A DNA stretch of 64,000 nucleotides from DATAFF01 sp963744915 (GCA_963744915.1 CAVUUY010000008.1:185746-249745); one strand, 5' to 3'. Positions 26,695 through 36,505 are shown, counted from the first letter of the stretch. The notes: a model not told the origin generated them from the letters alone. Translations and numbers: made by a program.

Positions 26695-28495
26695 CTTCCG
26701 CCTCCACTCCAGTCGGGTGGACCTGCGGCTGCGCGCCACGGATCCCGAGATAGGCGGCGATGACGGAGGGATGGCGCTTTACCTCGTCTGGTGCACCATC
26801 CGCGATCAACGCGCCGCGATCGAGTACGATCAGGCGGTCACACAGCGAGAACACGGTGGTCAAGTCGTGCTCGATCAACACAATTGCGCGGCCTTGGTCG
26901 CGCAAATGTTGGACGAATTTTCCGATCGATTTTTTCAAAATCGGGTGGACACCGGCGAACGGCTCATCGAGCAGCAGGATGTCAGTGTCAAGCATCAGCA
27001 ATCTCGCCAATTCGAGTAGCTTCTGCTGCCCCCCGGACAGCGCGCTGGCATTCTCGTGGGCCAGATGTTCGAGGCCAAGCGCGCGTAGAGCTTGACGCGC
27101 GTGCTCGATCGCGCGCTCTCGGATCTCGGTGGGGCGCATGGCGAGCTCCGGCACCAAGAGATTTTCCATGACGGTCATTCGCCGGAACGATCGCGTGATC
27201 TGGAATGTTCGCCCAAGCCCGCGCACAGCCATTTCGTAGGGGCGAAGGCCATCGACTCGTTCCCCCGCCAGCAAAACCGCGCCCCCGGCCGGGCGGTAGT
27301 AGCCGCTGATCAGGTTTACGAGCGTGGTCTTGCCCGCGCCGTTGGGTCCAATCAGCCCGCAGATCTGCGGCCGGTCGAGCGCGAAGCTGACGCCGTGAAG
27401 CACTCGGACGCCGCCAAAATGCATCTCAAGCGCCTCGACTCGAAGATCGATGGCGCGCTGCTTAGTGCGCACCTCTGGATAGCTGATCGGGCCGATCACG
27501 CTTTCGATTCCTGTCGTTCCAATCGTGCTGCGGGGCGGGGCACCCATCAACCAACGAACCAGTGGCGCTATGATTCCGTTGGGCGCCAGACGCAGGGTCA
27601 GGACCAGGATTGCGCCGAAGGCGGCATAACGCCAGATCCCAGGCTCGAAGCGATAGGGACCGATTTCGATGACCCGTAGCACCTCCAGCAGCACCACGAG
27701 CACAACCGCGGCGATTGCCCCTGCTATGGGACTCTCGAGGCCACCCACCACCGCGTAGACGACGATAAACCCCATCTCCAGTAGATCGAAAATGCCGGGA
27801 GTCAAGCGTGGGACGGTGTGGAAATAGATCGCGCCGCTCAATCCAACCAGGAATGCGGTAAAGCTGAAGATAAGGATTTTGAGCCGGGTGGTATCGACCC
27901 CCATTGCCGCCGCCACATCGAAATCCTCGCGCATGGCGCGAAGAAACAAGCCGATCCGCGAGCGGATGACCCAGTAGACCACGGCGAGCAGCGCCGCCAG
28001 CAGGCCGAGCATCAGGTAATAATGCTGCCGTGGCCCGCCCGGAAGCTGGACGATCCCCAGCGACAACCAGCCGCCGGTGACCTCCTTTTCAGCGATCACC
28101 ACCAGCCGTGCGATCTCGCCGAACGCCAGTGTGAACAACGCCAGATAGGCGCCGCGAAGGCCGAGCACGACCGCGCCCAGGATGGTGCCGGTGACCAGGG
28201 CCGCGACTGCGCCGACCGCGATGCTGAACCACACGCTGCCCACGACCGGTATCGTTGCGGGAATGGCGCGGCCCCAGAGCGCCCCGGAATAGGCAGCGAT
28301 TCCGGCGAGCGCAACGTGGGCGAACGAGAACTGCCCGGCGACGCCGGCGAGCAGCGACCAGGTAATGGTCAGGCAGGCCGAGTAAAGCGCCAACCGGGCA
28401 ATATCGAGCTGGTACTCCGATTTGATCCACAGCTGCGGCACCAACACCAGCAACACGGCCAGCCCGACCAACGGCAGCACGGCCCGCATCCTCAT
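26678..28495 (-). CDS. livM-livG: LivM-LivG fusion: permease plus ATP-binding protein
   Basis: The 605-residue protein joins two parts. Residues 1-320 are a LivM permease with about nine membrane helices (GQFSFAHVALAGIAAYSGALWG; VVYAVVGGLESPIAGAIAAVV). Residues 350-585 are a LivG ATPase with Walker A GPNGAGKTT, LSGGQQKLLELARL, ILLLDEPFAGVHP and LIEHDL. Such fusions are known in this family. It overlaps livH upstream by four bases and livF downstream by 17, so the transporter genes form one tightly coupled operon. Confidence 0.92.
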   Translation of the reverse strand: MRMRAVLPLVGLAVLLVLVPQLWIKSEYQLDIARLALYSACLTITWSLLAGVAGQFSFAHVALAGIAAYSGALWGRAIPATIPVVGSVWFSIAVGAVAALVTGTILGAVVLGLRGAYLALFTLAFGEIARLVVIAEKEVTGGWLSLGIVQLPGGPRQHYYLMLGLLAALLAVVYWVIRSRIGLFLRAMREDFDVAAAMGVDTTRLKILIFSFTAFLVGLSGAIYFHTVPRLTPGIFDLLEMGFIVVYAVVGGLESPIAGAIAAVVLVVLLEVLRVIEIGPYRFEPGIWRYAAFGAILVLTLRLAPNGIIAPLVRWLMGAPPRSTIGTTGIESVIGPISYPEVRTKQRAIDLRVEALEMHFGGVRVLHGVSFALDRPQICGLIGPNGAGKTTLVNLISGYYRPAGGAVLLAGERVDGLRPYEMAVRGLGRTFQITRSFRRMTVMENLLVPELAMRPTEIRERAIEHARQALRALGLEHLAHENASALSGGQQKLLELARLLMLDTDILLLDEPFAGVHPILKKSIGKFVQHLRDQGRAIVLIEHDLTTVFSLCDRLIVLDRGALIADGAPDEVKRHPSVIAAYLGIRGAQPQVHPTGVEAEDADRR

Positions 28496-29700
28496 GTCTC
28501 GGCGCGTCCGAAGAAACCCTGCGGCCGCACCAGAAGCACGGCCAGGAAAACCAAAAGGCCGGAAGTCACTTGGTAGGTCGCGCCCTTGCTCGGATCCGGG
28601 TAGCAGCCGGCGGTCAGCGCCTCAACCACCCCCAGGAACAGCGCACCCAATAGGGCGCCACGCAACGAGCCGAGGCCACCCAGCACGACGATGACGTAGG
28701 ACCGGATCGCGGTCTGGGCGGCCATCTCGGGCACCTGGAAATTGAATGCCGGCACCAGCGCTGCGCCGGCCAGGCTCGCAAGTGCAGTGCCGATGCCGAA
28801 TGCCCACAAAAAAACTGCGCCGGGGTCGATGCCGACCACCGCAGCCGCCTGTCGATCCATCGAGACCGCCCGAAAGCTGCGGCCGGTCCAGGTGCGGTAC
28901 AGAACAAAGGACAGCGCCGCGAAAATCATAAGCCCGATGGCGCCGGCTATGAGCAAGTCGGTGCGCATACGCATGCCGGCGAATTCAAAGATCGCACGAT
29001 CGATGCCGAACAGCGGCCGGTCGGTATAGCGTGCCGCGCGCACCGCGATCGGATTGCCGAGCATACCGACCAGCGCATAGGTAAGAAAGATGCCGACGCC
29101 GAAGGTCATCAGGATCGCGTACTCGTCGGGGCGCTCGATCGTGCCGGCCTGGACTGGTTTGAGGAGGACCTTGGCGATCACCACCCCAAGCACGAAGGCA
29201 GCAATCGCCACCACCGGCATCATGAAAATCGGATTGAGGTCCAAGTTACGCAGCAGCAGGAAGGCCAACACCCCGCCGAACATGACGAACTGACCGTGGG
29301 TGAAGCTGATGATTCGCTGCACCGAGTAGATAAGCGTTAGTCCGGCGGCCATTGTGGCGTAGAGAAGCCCGACAGTCAGTCCGGTCTGGACCTGGTTCAG
29401 CACATAGAGCGGGTCGGTGATGCATACATTGCCAGGATTGGCATGAGCGAAAAGCGCCAACAGCTCACTTGAGAGCAGCACCGCCGGCACCACCACATGG
29501 AGGCCGCGCCGCAGCACCGGCACGGCAACATAGAGAGGCGCCAGGGCAAACGGACCAAGTGCTGCGCCCCAAAACCCGCCTGCCAATCCGGCGAGCTGCG
29601 GATCACTGCGCGCGGTGCGATAACGACGCGGCAGAATGATGGCCCCGAGCGCCGACCAGACAGGACCGGCCAAAAGCAGCCATATCACCCCGGGGACCAT
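28492..29700 (-). CDS. livH: Branched-chain-type ABC permease LivH with N-terminal extension
   Basis: The 402-residue protein contains a LivH permease from about residue 110 onward: GLTVGLLYATMAAGLTLIYSVQRIISFTHGQFVMFGG, the motif region VVGIDPGAVFLWAFGIGTALASLAGAAL, and VIVVLGGLGSLRGALLGALFLG. The first 105 residues form an extra hydrophobic stretch (about three helices) not found in ordinary LivH of about 290 residues. Its role is unclear. The gene starts 63 bp after the binding-protein gene and overlaps livMG by four bases. Confidence 0.9.
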   Translation of the reverse strand: MVPGVIWLLLAGPVWSALGAIILPRRYRTARSDPQLAGLAGGFWGAALGPFALAPLYVAVPVLRRGLHVVVPAVLLSSELLALFAHANPGNVCITDPLYVLNQVQTGLTVGLLYATMAAGLTLIYSVQRIISFTHGQFVMFGGVLAFLLLRNLDLNPIFMMPVVAIAAFVLGVVIAKVLLKPVQAGTIERPDEYAILMTFGVGIFLTYALVGMLGNPIAVRAARYTDRPLFGIDRAIFEFAGMRMRTDLLIAGAIGLMIFAALSFVLYRTWTGRSFRAVSMDRQAAAVVGIDPGAVFLWAFGIGTALASLAGAALVPAFNFQVPEMAAQTAIRSYVIVVLGGLGSLRGALLGALFLGVVEALTAGCYPDPSKGATYQVTSGLLVFLAVLLVRPQGFFGRAET

Positions 29701-29763
29701 AAGCTTTTTCGACTGATTGCGGCAGCAACCGGGGAATCCTCCGATCGCTGCCGATCCTTCAGC

Positions 29764-31053
29764 TTATTGGACCGGGACATATGCCTTGCCGGGTTGGGTT
29801 TGGCGGCTTGCTGGCCACACGGTGGCCGCCTCCTCCGCCGTCTGGCCCTTCTTGGTGAACTCGAGCAGTTGCAGCGGTGGATCGACATATTGGTGCCAGA
29901 GCCAGGACGGCTTCCCGGCCGGCACCGGGTTTTTCGAGTTGTACGGGAAGGAATACTTGCCCTGCGTACCCACCAGGGACGTGGTTTCGAGGGCTGCGAC
30001 GATTGCCTTCGCATCGGTCGATTTCGCCCGCTCGATCGCGTCTGCGACCAACAACACGGAGTCATAGGCCTCGAAGGCATAGTTGCGTGCGCCATGCCCA
30101 AGCGCCGTCTGCGCCCGCTTGTCGACCGATTTGGCCATCTCGTTATATTGGACACTCGTCAGCCCGACGAGCTGAAACAGGCAGCCGACACCGTTCGGGA
30201 CCGCCCGCCAATAACTTTTGTCGTCGCGGAAGCCTGGGTTTCCGACACAGATGGTCTTGTCGTTGACGAGCCCGACATCGATCGCGTTCTGAGTGACGAT
30301 GTACCCGGTCGCGGTCTCAGAGATGTCGAGATAGGCGACATCGGCGTTCGGGAACTCCGTCTTGATGCGCGACAGGATCGAGGCGTAGTCAGGCTGGGCC
30401 AGCTCGACTGTCACCTGCTTCAGCTCGATGCCAGTCCCGTCCAACGCCTTCTTGACTGCGTCGGCCGCGCCCGTGCCGTAGTCGGTGGTGTCCGTGACGT
30501 AGGCGACCTTTTTGGCCTTGACGCCATTGACGATCCAGTCGACCACGAAGCCGGAGTAGTAGGTCGAGGCTGGCGCGATGCGGAAGATCGTCGGCGGGTT
30601 CTGAGGCAGGTTCGGATCGGCAGGGTCGCCACCGGTGATCTTGTCGTTGTAGGTCTCCGAGAACACCACCGGCGTGCCGGCCTGGTTGTAGGTCGGGATC
30701 TGGGCCAGCGCGCAGCCAGAATGGAACTCGCCGACCACCGCAACTACCTTGTCGTCGTGCACCATCTTTTTGGCAATCGCGGCACAGACATCAGGCTTGT
30801 TCTGCGTGTCATAGAAGTTCAGCCGCAGCTTGCGCCCCATGACGCCGCCCTTGGCGTTGAGATCGGCGACGGCCTGTTCCATCGCCCATTTCATTTCCTG
30901 TCCTCCGGCGACGTCGCCGGGCTGCGAAAGCGGGCCGACCCCGCCCAGGAGGATCTCTTGGGCGCGACTTGCGGTCGTCGCACTCATCAGGGCAATCGCG
31001 GCAATGCCCGCAGTCAATGCCGACCTAATCCATTGCGAATGATGCGCGACCAT
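29764..31053 (-). CDS. LivK-type ABC transporter substrate-binding protein
   Basis: This 429-residue periplasmic protein has a signal peptide ending near TTASRAQE. A type 6 binding-protein fold follows: ILLGGVGPLSQPGDVAGG, AVADLNAKGGVMGRKLRLNFYDTQNKPDVCAAIAKKMV and VVGEFHSGCALAQIPTYNQ. Length fits the amino-acid/urea/amide family. It is the first gene of the minus-strand operon and faces the dimethylformamidase-like gene across 125 bp, so its ligand is probably that pathway's substrate. The ATG at 31053 follows a GGAGGA site. Confidence 0.92.
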   Translation of the reverse strand: MVAHHSQWIRSALTAGIAAIALMSATTASRAQEILLGGVGPLSQPGDVAGGQEMKWAMEQAVADLNAKGGVMGRKLRLNFYDTQNKPDVCAAIAKKMVHDDKVVAVVGEFHSGCALAQIPTYNQAGTPVVFSETYNDKITGGDPADPNLPQNPPTIFRIAPASTYYSGFVVDWIVNGVKAKKVAYVTDTTDYGTGAADAVKKALDGTGIELKQVTVELAQPDYASILSRIKTEFPNADVAYLDISETATGYIVTQNAIDVGLVNDKTICVGNPGFRDDKSYWRAVPNGVGCLFQLVGLTSVQYNEMAKSVDKRAQTALGHGARNYAFEAYDSVLLVADAIERAKSTDAKAIVAALETTSLVGTQGKYSFPYNSKNPVPAGKPSWLWHQYVDPPLQLLEFTKKGQTAEEAATVWPASRQTQPGKAYVPVQ

Positions 31054-31178
31054 GACGTCCTCCTCCGTGAGGCAGTGTTATGTGCACAACCCTATCGCCT
31101 GGTCCCGCGGGCTGACAAGTCCATCCTTTATCCCGGGATAATTGACAAACTCAGACGCGGCTCCTATCACTCGCGGCT
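31054..31178. promoter_or_regulatory. Divergent promoter region with 12-bp palindrome
   Basis: This 125-bp gap drives two diverging operons. It contains the perfect palindrome TATCCCGGGATA at 31129-31140. Immediately after it lies TTGACA (31142-31147), then a 17-bp spacer and TATCAC (31165-31170), a plausible sigma-70 promoter pointing right. Transcription from it would begin close to the GTG at 31179, so the message may have almost no leader. The GntR protein encoded in the left operon is the natural candidate to bind here; this is inference. Confidence 0.45.
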
Positions 31179-33339
31179 GTGAAGCTCCTTGGTTATAGCG
31201 ACCCGCTTACGGCTCGGCCCGGCGACTGCGTACGCTTCATGGTGAGTTCGCTCGCCCCACGTTTCGCGGCTCGGCTCGTCCGGCTGATCCACGGCGACCC
31301 CGACCCGGCGGGACCGGGGATCAAGATGCAACAGCTCCCGTCGGCGTTCGAGTGCGAATATGACGGGATGAAACAGTCGATCCCGCTTGGTTCGGAGGCG
31401 CACTTCCCCGACGCCGAGTTCGATCCGTGCACTGACCGTCTTCACCGTCACCTTGTGGGTATATCCCACTTCAGTCGGCGGTCGTCCGCAGACGATCCTA
31501 TCGAAGGGATCTCTCTTCTCGCTCGGCTTGGAGCCGGGCGGTGCACTCGTCCTGCAGGCATCGGAAGGGAACAAGCGCTTCCTGCTCCATGGCGCACATC
31601 GGCTCCCACAGTCGGTATGGGTCCATATAACCGTAGATGTGAATTCCGCTGGCGAGGTCACGCTTGCCGCCGCACCGCGCGGGTTGAGCCCACCAAGCGC
31701 GATGTGGCGGGTCTCTGCACTTGCTGACGTTCGTCCTAGCCTCGCAACCGCCGGACCGCTCGTGCTGGCACGATCGTTCAATGGGAAGCTGGGTGGCCTG
31801 GCGCTTCGCGACGGCCGAGGCGAGATCGTGGCTGCCTGGCATTTCGGTCTGGAACCGCATACCGACCGAATCATCGACACCGGCCCGCTCGGGCTGCATG
31901 GCACAGCCGTGAACATGCCGATGCGGGCTGTCACTGGGGCCGGCTGGACAGGGCACGTGCTGAACTGTGCCGAAGCTCCCGACGAGTACGACGCGATTTA
32001 CTTTCACAACGACGATCTGGAAGACGCGGGCTGGCAGCCGAGCTTCGAATGGCAGATCCCTGACGACATGCCGAGTGGCATCTACGCGGCCGCCTTGGAG
32101 GCTGACGACGCAAAGGACTGGGTTCCCTTCTTTGTCTGTCCCCCGCGCGGCCAGGCCAGGCATGATGTGGCATTCCTCGCGCCGGTGTTCAGCTACCTGG
32201 CCTATGTCAACGAGCATTACATGGCGGACCCTGTCCGCCAGACCGAGGCCTATTCGATCGAGCGCGCCCTCGCTCGTGCAACCCCGTATGAGCGGGAGAT
32301 CGTGCACGCGGTGCTCGAGAACCGCCTGCACAGCCTCTATGACAGCCATTCGGACGGCAGCGGCGTCTGCTATTCCTCGGCCCGGCGCCCGCTGCTGACC
32401 ATGCGGCCGGGTTACAACAAGGCCTCGCTGTGGTTCGACGCCCCCCATCAGCTCAACGAAGATCTGTGCATCACCGATTGGCTGGAGCAGCAGGACCAGG
32501 GTTACGACGTGCTGACCGACCAGATCCTGCACCACGACGGTGTGGCGGCGCTAGCGCCCTATGGTGTCCTGATGACCGGCAGTCATCCGGAATATTGGTC
32601 GGAGCCGATGCTGGACGCGGTGGAGGCGTTTCTGGCCGGCGGTGGCCGGCTCATGTATCTCGGCGGGAATGGATTATATTGGGTCACCACCGTCGACCCG
32701 GCCCGGCCGCACGTCATCGAAGTCCGGCGTGGCATCACCGGCACGCGGATGTGGGGCTCGGCCCCCGGCGAGGGCTATCACAGCACGACCGGCGAACCGG
32801 GCGGGATATGGCGCCTGCGCGGCCGTCCGCCGCAGAAGCTCGTGGGCGTGGGGTTCACGGCGCAAGGGCAGGACCGATCCGCGCCCTATCGCCGGCGCCC
32901 GGAGAGCTGGAACCCGCGCGCCCAATTCATCTTCGAGGGTGTCGAAGGCGATGTCTTCGGCGCTGGCGGTCTGCACCTTGGCGCAGCAGGCGGCTACGAG
33001 ATGGATCGCGCCGATGTCGCGCTCGGCACCCCTCCGCATGCGCTCGTGCTGGCTTCGAGCTTCGGGCACTCCGACAACTACCAGCACTGCATCGAGGAGA
33101 TGTTGGAGACCGACGGCCTGCAGGGCGGGACGCGCCATCCCGCCGTGCGCTCCGATCTCGTGTTCTTCGAACATCCCGGCGGCGGCGCGGTATTCTCGGT
33201 CGGCTCGATCAGTTGGTCGGGCAGTCTGTCGCACCAGTCCTACGATGGACCCGTTTCCCGCATCACCGGCAACGTGCTGCGCCGATTTCTCGATCCTCAA
33301 CCCTTCCCGTTCCCTGACCTCCAGGAGGAAAGCCCATGA
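31179..33339 (+). pseudogene. N,N-dimethylformamidase-like large subunit, one frameshift
   Basis: A GTG at 31179 opens MKLLGYSDPLTARPGDCVRFMVS, the expected N-terminus of DMFase large subunits, and continues to PDAEFDP. A one-base deletion near 31426 shifts the frame, after which the gene runs intact from ALTVFTVTLWVYP to 33339, about 720 residues in all. The first part looks like a beta-sandwich lectin-type domain. The catalytic part has SHPEYWS and GGNGLYW, whose tyrosines match the iron-binding tyrosines of DMFase, and a glutamate in the following region. DMFase cleaves dimethylformamide to dimethylamine and formate; this member may hydrolyse another amide. No small subunit gene is present. 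Confidence 0.75.
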
Positions 33340-34718
33340 CCCTGCCCCCGATCGCCGATCGCGACGCGCTCGATCTCGCGGGCAACATCATGGTCGATTT
33401 CATGCCCATGAAGGCCTTCGCCGAGCACCCGCTGATCCTGGCGGAAGGGTATGGGGTGCGGGTGCGCGACGTCCATGGCAAGGAATATCTTGACGGTATT
33501 TCCGGCACGTTCTGCCTCAGCCTCGGCCATGGCAATGAAGCCTTGATCGAGGCGGCGAGTTGCCAGACCGGTCGGCTTGCGATGGCCGCACCGACCTTGG
33601 CCGCCAATGACCGCAGCCTCGAGGCGGCAAAGCTCTTGCTGTCGATCCTGCCTCCCCAGTTCACCAACCTCAAATGGGGTGGGGGTGGCTCAGAGGCCAA
33701 TGAGCAGGCCATCAAGATGGCCCGCCAATACCACAAACAGGCCGGTAATCCGCGCAAGTTCAAGATAATGTCACACTACCGCGGCTTCCACGGGGTCACC
33801 GGTTTTGCGCTCGCCGCCACCGGATGGCCGCACATGAAGGCCCAATACGAGCCGATGCCCGGCGGCTTCGTTCACTTGCACACGCCCGACCCCTTCCGCC
33901 CTCTGTTCCCTGCCACGCCCGAGCAGGCCGGCGAGATCTATGCAAAGCTGGTCGAGGAGACCATCCTTCTAGAAGGGCCGGAGACGATCGCGGCTTTGAT
34001 CACTGAACCGGTGCTGATGTCCGCCGGCGTGGTGGTGCCGCCGGTTAATTATATGCACAAGCTCCGCGAGCTCTGCGACCGCTACGACCTCATCTTTATA
34101 CTCGATGAGATCATTACAGGCTTCGGCCGCATCGGGCGGCTGTTTGCCGCCGAGCATTTCGCTATCTGGCCCGACATCATGGTGCTCGGCAAGGGCATCA
34201 GCGGCGCCTATGCGCCGCTGTCGGCGACCGTGATTACCGAGCGCCTGGCCAAGGCGTTTTGGGGCGATGCACCGGTGCACTTCCAGGCCGGCCATACTTT
34301 TGCCGGCAACCCGGTGAGCTGCGCTGTCGGTATCGCGGCGATGACCGAGATCACGCAGAAACGCCTGTGGGAAAATTCATACGCGCTCGGCCTCCGTGCT
34401 CGAGAGCGTCTCACCGCGATGAAGAGCCGCTACCCCGAGATTGGGCTGGTGCGTGGCGAGGGCTTGCTGTTCGGCGTCGAGTTCGTTCGCGATGCGAGGA
34501 CTAGGGAGCGCTTTTCGGCCGACACCGCGTTCGGCATTCGGGTGCGGGATCGTGCCATCGCACGCGGCTTGCTGAGCCGCGCCAGCCATTGGATGCTCGC
34601 GCTGGCGCCGCCCCTGACGACGTCCGAGATTGAGCTCGACAGCATGCTGGACATCCTCGAGGATTCGATCGCTGACGTGCTCGCTTCCAAGGAGATCCTG
34701 GCGCTGGTCGCCGCCTGA
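33336..34718 (+). CDS. Class III PLP-dependent aminotransferase
   Basis: The 460-residue enzyme has the class III pattern: DVHGKEYLDGISGTFCLSLGHG, the GGGGSEANEQAIKMARQY phosphate region, LDEIITGFGRIGR and the PLP lysine in VLGKGISGAYAPLSA. These enzymes move an amino group from an omega-amine, putrescine, taurine or beta-alanine to a keto acid. An ATGA overlap joins it to the amidase-like gene, behind an AGGAGGAAAG site, and its own stop overlaps the next start. In the proposed pathway it would deaminate the amine released upstream. Confidence 0.9.
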   Translation: MTLPPIADRDALDLAGNIMVDFMPMKAFAEHPLILAEGYGVRVRDVHGKEYLDGISGTFCLSLGHGNEALIEAASCQTGRLAMAAPTLAANDRSLEAAKLLLSILPPQFTNLKWGGGGSEANEQAIKMARQYHKQAGNPRKFKIMSHYRGFHGVTGFALAATGWPHMKAQYEPMPGGFVHLHTPDPFRPLFPATPEQAGEIYAKLVEETILLEGPETIAALITEPVLMSAGVVVPPVNYMHKLRELCDRYDLIFILDEIITGFGRIGRLFAAEHFAIWPDIMVLGKGISGAYAPLSATVITERLAKAFWGDAPVHFQAGHTFAGNPVSCAVGIAAMTEITQKRLWENSYALGLRARERLTAMKSRYPEIGLVRGEGLLFGVEFVRDARTRERFSADTAFGIRVRDRAIARGLLSRASHWMLALAPPLTTSEIELDSMLDILEDSIADVLASKEILALVAA

Positions 34719-36088
34719 TGCCTACCTCCCAGAATTCGAGAGCGCTTGGCCTAGATGGTCCGTGTCTGGCCATTCGGGACGGTCGCTTGACCCTGGAGGG
34801 AACCGACCTCGGTGCAATCGCCGAACGCTTCGGCACACCCTGCTATGTCACCTCCGAGGGGCAAATCCGGGCGAACTATCGGCGCCTTCGCGATGCGTTT
34901 ACTGAGCTCTATCCCACAACCCGGTTGCTCTATGCCAATAAAGCTAACAACAACTTCGCAGTCCGGCGAATCCTGACCCAGGAGGGCGCGGGCGGCGATT
35001 GCTTCGGCCTCGGCGAGCTGACCCTTTGTCTGCAGGCCGGCGTGCCGCCGCAAGCGATGGTTTTGAACGGGAGCAACAAGGGCGAGGAGGAACTGACCGT
35101 CGCGGTGGAGCGCGGTGTCCGGATCAACGTCGATCATCCAGACGAGCTGGTGTTGCTAGAGCACGTCGCTGCCGGGCTGGGGCGCAAGGCGGAAGTGAAC
35201 CTGCGCATCCTGCCATTCTCCTATGCCGATCTCGGCGCGTTGAGTGGCGACCTAGTCGAGATCGCCCGCGACACCAGCCACGACAAATGGGGCATGGACC
35301 GCGAGACCGCGCGCGAGGCGCTCGCGTGGTCGCTGCGGTCGGATTGGGTGAAGTCGCGCGGACTGCACATGCATGTCAGCCGGCTGCGGCCCGATGCCGA
35401 ACCCTTCATGCTGGCCTGTAACCTCCTGACGCAAGCCATGGCGGAAATGCGCGACACGATCGGTTGGACGCCCGAAACGCTCGACGTTGGCGGCGGTTAC
35501 GCTCATCTGCGGGATCCCGAAAGCGGTGTGCCGGCGGGCAGCCACGCGGTCGCGACCTTCGAGGAATACGGTGCGGGGATGATCCGAACGCTGCGCGAGG
35601 GACTTGAGCGCTATAGCTTGCCGGAGCCCGAACTGTGGCTCGAACCGGGACGCTCGCTGGTGAGCAACGCGTCCCTCCTGTTGACCAGGGTCGGCATAGT
35701 CAAGCGCCTGCCCAACGCATCGGTGACCTGGGTCAATGTCGATGCCAGCACCAATCATTGCCTGCGGGCATCCTTGCAGGGCTATCACTACACCGTGCTG
35801 CCGGTGGAGCGGCCCGACGCGCCGCCAGAAGTAGCCGTGACCGTGACCGGGCCGACTTGCACGCTGGACGTGATCGCAGCGGACCGCCAGATGCGGCCGG
35901 TGCAAACGGGCGATCTCCTGGCGATCCTGGACGTGGGGGGATATGCCGAGGTGATGGCAACGCAATTCAATTTGTTGCCTCGCCCAGCTTCCGTGCTCGT
36001 TCACAATGGCGAGGCGGAACTCATCCGTCGCCGCGAGACCTACGCCGATTTGACCGCAGGCCAGATGCTACCAGCGCACCTGACCTAA
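34718..36088 (+). CDS. PLP-dependent decarboxylase, fold type III (LysA/ornithine decarboxylase-like)
   Basis: The 456-residue protein shows the alanine-racemase-like barrel of group IV decarboxylases: the PLP lysine in LLYANKANNN, the strand motif GLHMHVSRL, the glycine-rich LDVGGGYAHL, EPGRSLVSN and the C-terminal cysteine region GPTCTLDVIA with YAEVMATQFNL. In most LysA and SpeC-like enzymes the barrel motif is HxHxGS; here it is HMHVSR, so the substrate may differ from diaminopimelate. It overlaps the aminotransferase stop (TGATG). The pathway role is inferred from the operon. Confidence 0.88.
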   Translation: MPTSQNSRALGLDGPCLAIRDGRLTLEGTDLGAIAERFGTPCYVTSEGQIRANYRRLRDAFTELYPTTRLLYANKANNNFAVRRILTQEGAGGDCFGLGELTLCLQAGVPPQAMVLNGSNKGEEELTVAVERGVRINVDHPDELVLLEHVAAGLGRKAEVNLRILPFSYADLGALSGDLVEIARDTSHDKWGMDRETAREALAWSLRSDWVKSRGLHMHVSRLRPDAEPFMLACNLLTQAMAEMRDTIGWTPETLDVGGGYAHLRDPESGVPAGSHAVATFEEYGAGMIRTLREGLERYSLPEPELWLEPGRSLVSNASLLLTRVGIVKRLPNASVTWVNVDASTNHCLRASLQGYHYTVLPVERPDAPPEVAVTVTGPTCTLDVIAADRQMRPVQTGDLLAILDVGGYAEVMATQFNLLPRPASVLVHNGEAELIRRRETYADLTAGQMLPAHLT

Positions 36089-36359
36089 CCTCAATCGACT
36101 GAGGTCATTTCGGCTCAAGTCATCGGGCTGCCGCTAGAGCAGCACTTCAGATTTCACGGTTCAATAGTCCATCCACCCATCCCACCGGGGGGCATGGCAG
36201 GCGGACGTGCTCCGCGCTTTCGATTTCGAGAAGGAGCCGTGTTCTAGACAAATGCGATGTTGTGCAGAACACCTTCAAAATGGGAGTTTGTGCTTGACGA
36301 TGTTAGGTGGCAGGCGCCGACATTGGTGCGGTACTTCAGAGGGCAAAGAGGAGATTAGA
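36089..36359. other. Intergenic after decarboxylase, no gene
   Basis: The stretch ends with an AGAGGAG ribosome binding site for the small basic gene. The spacer shows no strong terminator hairpin. Confidence 0.3.
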
Positions 36360-36505
36360 ATGCCAAGGACAGCCACTCGTCAGGCGGCGAAAGGACGGAA
36401 GCCAAGCCAATCAGAAAGTCAGCCTCAGCAAAGAAGCCAGCGAATAAGCCCTCAGTGACACGCAAGCCGGCAAAAAAGGTCGTCGCGCGGAGGAAGAAAT
36501 CCTAA
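36360..36505 (+). pseudogene. Small lysine-rich H1-like protein, frameshifted
   Basis: ATG 36360 behind AAGAGGAG opens MPRTATRQAAKGRKPSQ. A one-base shift around 36411-36420 changes the frame. In the corrected frame it continues with the lysine/alanine/proline-rich tail RKSASAKKPANKPSV, then TRKPAKKVVARRKKS, and stops at 36505. The whole is about 48 residues and strongly basic, like bacterial histone H1-like proteins that bind DNA. Uncorrected, the protein ends QRISPQ at 36458. Confidence 0.5.

Noticed and set aside
29497..31182. Plus-strand open frame of 561 codons
   Set aside because: It is antisense to the LivK-type binding protein and the livH start, with arginine/aspartate-rich nonsense composition.
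31054..31430. Separate DMFase small subunit gene
   Set aside because: The open frame at 31179 is the N-terminus of the large subunit, not a small subunit.
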